DNA from: an uncultured Ruminococcus sp.
GTDB lineage: Bacteria > Bacillota > Clostridia > Oscillospirales > Acutalibacteraceae
Length of the DNA stretch: 6,831 nt
Direction of reading: 5' to 3'
Assembly (NCBI GenBank): GCA_902762335.1
Contig: CACWNZ010000183.1
Span: 1-6,831 of the forward strand
The notes beneath the pieces were generated by a model, which saw only the letters and a list, made by a program, of their open reading frames with translations, searched no databases and was not told the DNA's origin. Shown here in pieces: positions 5,476-6,831 of this stretch (position 1 is the stretch's first letter; each line of letters begins with the position of its first letter). A program made the translations under genes and the position numbers.

Positions 5476-5910
5476 TCATCGCACTGAATGCTTCAGCAGC
5501 CACGCGCGGGCTTCTTGTATCTGCGGCGTTTTCAGGCTGATGTAATCAAAGCTCTCTGCTTTGCTGTCGGTAGTCTCGGGTGAGATCCCGACAACATAGC
5601 ACTCGCCGTAATATATCTTGTTATTATAACTGATGTTTGCGTTTTCGCGGTTTACATCCGCTATGCCATTATCCGGAAAGACATATACGCAGCCGTTTTC
5701 AAAGTCAAACAGACAAGTACATTTATATTTTTTCATCAGGCTGTCTATTTTCTTGATTTCCGCGAACATCACGCAGGAAATTCTTCCGGGAGCCTGATGA
5801 ATAACCTTGATTTTTTCCGAATTATCGGTTATACTGCTGTTAAGGTTATTTTTTAACTGCGCCGTCTCCGGAGTGCCAGCTTCGGGGGCGGTTTTCTTTT
5901 TGTCAAACAT
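5476..5910 (-). CDS. hypothetical protein, 144 aa, AT-rich
   Basis: I do not recognise this protein. It opens MFDKKKTAPEAGTPETAQLKN, a polar and probably disordered N-terminus (1-32). A compact alpha/beta-looking part follows: KIKVIHQAPGRISCVMFAEIKKIDSLMKKY (33-62), CTCLFDFENGCVYVFPDNG (64-82) and KIYYGECYVVGIS (97-109). It ends in a helix, QIQEARAWLLKHS. There is no signal peptide, membrane segment or catalytic motif. Five cysteines are spread through the middle. ATG at 5910 has GGAGG 9 bases upstream, within the end of the preceding gene. The coding region is visibly poorer in GC than its neighbours (for example about 28% GC in 5701-5760 against about 58% in 6121-6180, hand counts), suggesting a later insertion into the operon. 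Confidence 0.7.
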   Translation of the reverse strand: MFDKKKTAPEAGTPETAQLKNNLNSSITDNSEKIKVIHQAPGRISCVMFAEIKKIDSLMKKYKCTCLFDFENGCVYVFPDNGIADVNRENANISYNNKIYYGECYVVGISPETTDSKAESFDYISLKTPQIQEARAWLLKHSVR

Positions 5911-5914
5911 TTAT

Positions 5915-6721
5915 TCATTCCTCCGTTACTACCATGCCGGCAGGCTCTGTCACTCTTACTATGACCTCTACCTCGGCGTAGGTCTGTACTATGCCCTTGT
6001 CTCTCATCGCCTTGCACAGTGCCGCTGTTATCGGCTCATCGTCAAGTCTGAGACGTCCTTCTGTCGTGATGTATCCTCTGCCTCTCGCCCTGTAGGTCTT
6101 CGGTACGTCAAATATCGACGGTATATCCTCCGATACGGCTGCCGTCTCGCTGATCGGCTCGGGCTCTCTCTCCGCAAAAAGGTGCATATACTTTCCTCTT
6201 CTCTTAAGGTCAGAAAGCTTCTGGGTTATCTGCTCGGGCGTCCTGCCGAAGAGCTCTGCAAGCTCATCATTCCCCGCGCCGGAAAGGTGCATATTGATAA
6301 GCTCTAAGGTCTGCTCATCGGTCAGTCTCTGAGGATAGCTCCTCTTTTTCTCGGTCGTCTCCGCAGGCTCGTCAGTCTTTTCAGCGACCGTCTCAGACCG
6401 TACCTCTTCTGCCGCTGCATTTTCGGCTGCATTTGCTTCGTTTTCCTCCGCGTTCGCTGCATTCTCGGCTGCATCCGCTTTTTCAGGTACAGTCTCGCCG
6501 AAGTACAGCGCATATAACGTGTCGTACAGCTCCTGACTTACCAGGTCGCTCTCCTTGAGCACCTGAAACTTCACGTCATCATCCACGAAGCTGAGCTTCT
6601 TCAGACGCTCGGCTCTTTTGGGGTAGCTGTCCTCCGGTCTGAGTACAGTACCTACTATCATCTTTCTGTGGTATCTCGTGACCTTCCTGATGTCACTTAT
6701 CTTCGGAATATTTGCGTTCAT
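5915..6721 (-). CDS. hypothetical phage protein with helix-turn-helix-like segment and Ala/Glu/Asn repeat, 268 aa
   Basis: There are three parts. Residues 1-76 are basic then mixed (MNANIPKISDIRKVTRYHRKM; VLKESDLVSQELYDTLYALYFG). Residues 84-128 are low complexity, mostly Ala, Glu, Asn and Thr, surely a flexible linker. Residues 129-182 contain RLTDEQTLELINMHLSGAGNDELAELFGRTPEQITQKLSDLKRRGKY, which looks like a Myb/SANT-type or simple helix-turn-helix domain, with NDELAELFGRTPEQI as the likely turn region. A C-terminal beta-rich part (about 205-265, RGRGYITTEGRLRLDDEP; VEVIVRVTEP) is not recognised. DNA binding is plausible. ATG at 6721 has GGAGG upstream and overlaps the previous stop by ATGA. 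The next gene starts 4 bases after its stop. No gene name is supported. Confidence 0.75.
   Translation of the reverse strand: MNANIPKISDIRKVTRYHRKMIVGTVLRPEDSYPKRAERLKKLSFVDDDVKFQVLKESDLVSQELYDTLYALYFGETVPEKADAAENAANAEENEANAAENAAAEEVRSETVAEKTDEPAETTEKKRSYPQRLTDEQTLELINMHLSGAGNDELAELFGRTPEQITQKLSDLKRRGKYMHLFAEREPEPISETAAVSEDIPSIFDVPKTYRARGRGYITTEGRLRLDDEPITAALCKAMRDKGIVQTYAEVEVIVRVTEPAGMVVTEE
6404..6472 (-). repeat. Ala/Glu/Asn low-complexity coding repeat
   Basis: This encodes residues 84-106 of the 268-aa protein, built from A, E and N only. It includes an 18-bp near-exact direct repeat on the plus strand at 6413-6430 and 6455-6472 (CGCTGCATT-t/c-TCGGCTGC, one mismatch), offset by 42 bases or 14 codons. 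It is an internal coding repeat that can expand or contract in frame by slippage or recombination. Confidence 0.75.
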
Positions 6722-6831
6722 TCTTCTTCCTCCTGCCAGTCCTCTATCTGCCGTATCTGCTCATTTGCCCATACCTCAAGCGGGCTGACGTTTCGCAGCA
6801 ACAGGGTAAAAAGCCCATGCCCCACAACCAG
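6718..6831 (-). CDS. 3' end of an unidentified phage gene (partial)
   Basis: The last 37 codons of a minus-strand gene enter from the right edge and end at TGA (6718-6720). Visible residues include LVVGHGLFTLLLRNVSPLEV and a polar tail WANEQIRQIEDWQEEEE. The frame is open to the window edge, and its stop overlaps the next start in ATGA with GGAGG just upstream, which is the junction style of the whole operon; that is why I take it as real. The piece is too short to assign a family. Confidence 0.6.
   Translation of the reverse strand: MVVGHGLFTLLLRNVSPLEVWANEQIRQIEDWQEEEE

Noticed and set aside
5807..6307. A 166-codon plus-strand open frame with a hydrophobic start
   Set aside because: It lies antisense to two well-supported minus-strand genes, is rich in residues typical of antisense reading (Arg, Ser, Leu, Cys), has no family resemblance, and would be the only plus-strand gene.
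6322..6513. A 63-codon minus-strand frame rich in Arg, Gln and Met
   Set aside because: It is the frame-shifted reading of the Ala/Glu repeat within the 268-aa gene; the composition is an artefact of the repeat.

Overview
The window looks like part of the early (replication/recombination) region of a tailed-phage or prophage genome from a low- to mid-GC Gram-positive host, most likely a gut clostridium of the Ruminococcus/Oscillospiraceae type. The host call is inference. It rests on the protein families (DUF1492-like regulator, DUF4373-like replication protein, phage ERCC4 nuclease, phage PD-(D/E)XK nuclease, SSB), on strong GGAGG-type ribosome binding sites, and on tight one-strand packing. 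There is no integrase, tRNA, attachment site or bacterial housekeeping gene in view. All genes lie on the minus strand, so the transcript runs from high to low coordinates.

In order of transcription: (1) the tail end of an unidentified gene (6718-6831); (2) a 268-aa protein with an Ala/Glu/Asn low-complexity stretch and a helix-turn-helix-like segment; (3) an AT-rich 144-aa orphan; (4) a 122-aa protein of phage type; (5) a RecF/SbcC-like AAA ATPase with a clear Walker A but a damaged C-terminus; (6) a 170-aa protein with a Cys4 zinc ribbon; (7) a PD-(D/E)XK nuclease with a possible Fe-S cysteine set; (8) an ERCC4-type nuclease; (9) a single-stranded DNA binding protein; (10) a DUF4373-like replication protein; (11) a 62-aa small protein; (12) a DUF1492-like regulator cut by the window edge. 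Most neighbours overlap by a few bases or nearly touch, which suggests one translationally coupled operon that moves from DNA processing to replication initiation to control of later transcription.

Two points stand out. First, the ATPase gene seems to have suffered an internal, frame-shifting deletion. Its frame stops just after the signature-like SDGE segment, while the expected family C-terminus survives as an orphan 18-codon fragment in another frame immediately downstream. The Walker B region is missing. Second, the replication protein gene contains three dyad-symmetric repeats spaced exactly 21 bp apart, followed in the direction of transcription by an AT-rich, purine-rich 15-bp tandem repeat. 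This is the layout of an iteron origin inside an initiator gene, as in lambda O, and is a good candidate for the phage replication origin.

No stretch longer than 300 bases lacks a gene. The only intergenic gaps of note are about 70 bases (2397-2468, with a small GC-rich hairpin), about 60 bases (3748-3807, holding the orphan ATPase fragment) and 50 bases (1455-1504, with a hairpin plus T-tract that reads as a plus-strand terminator).
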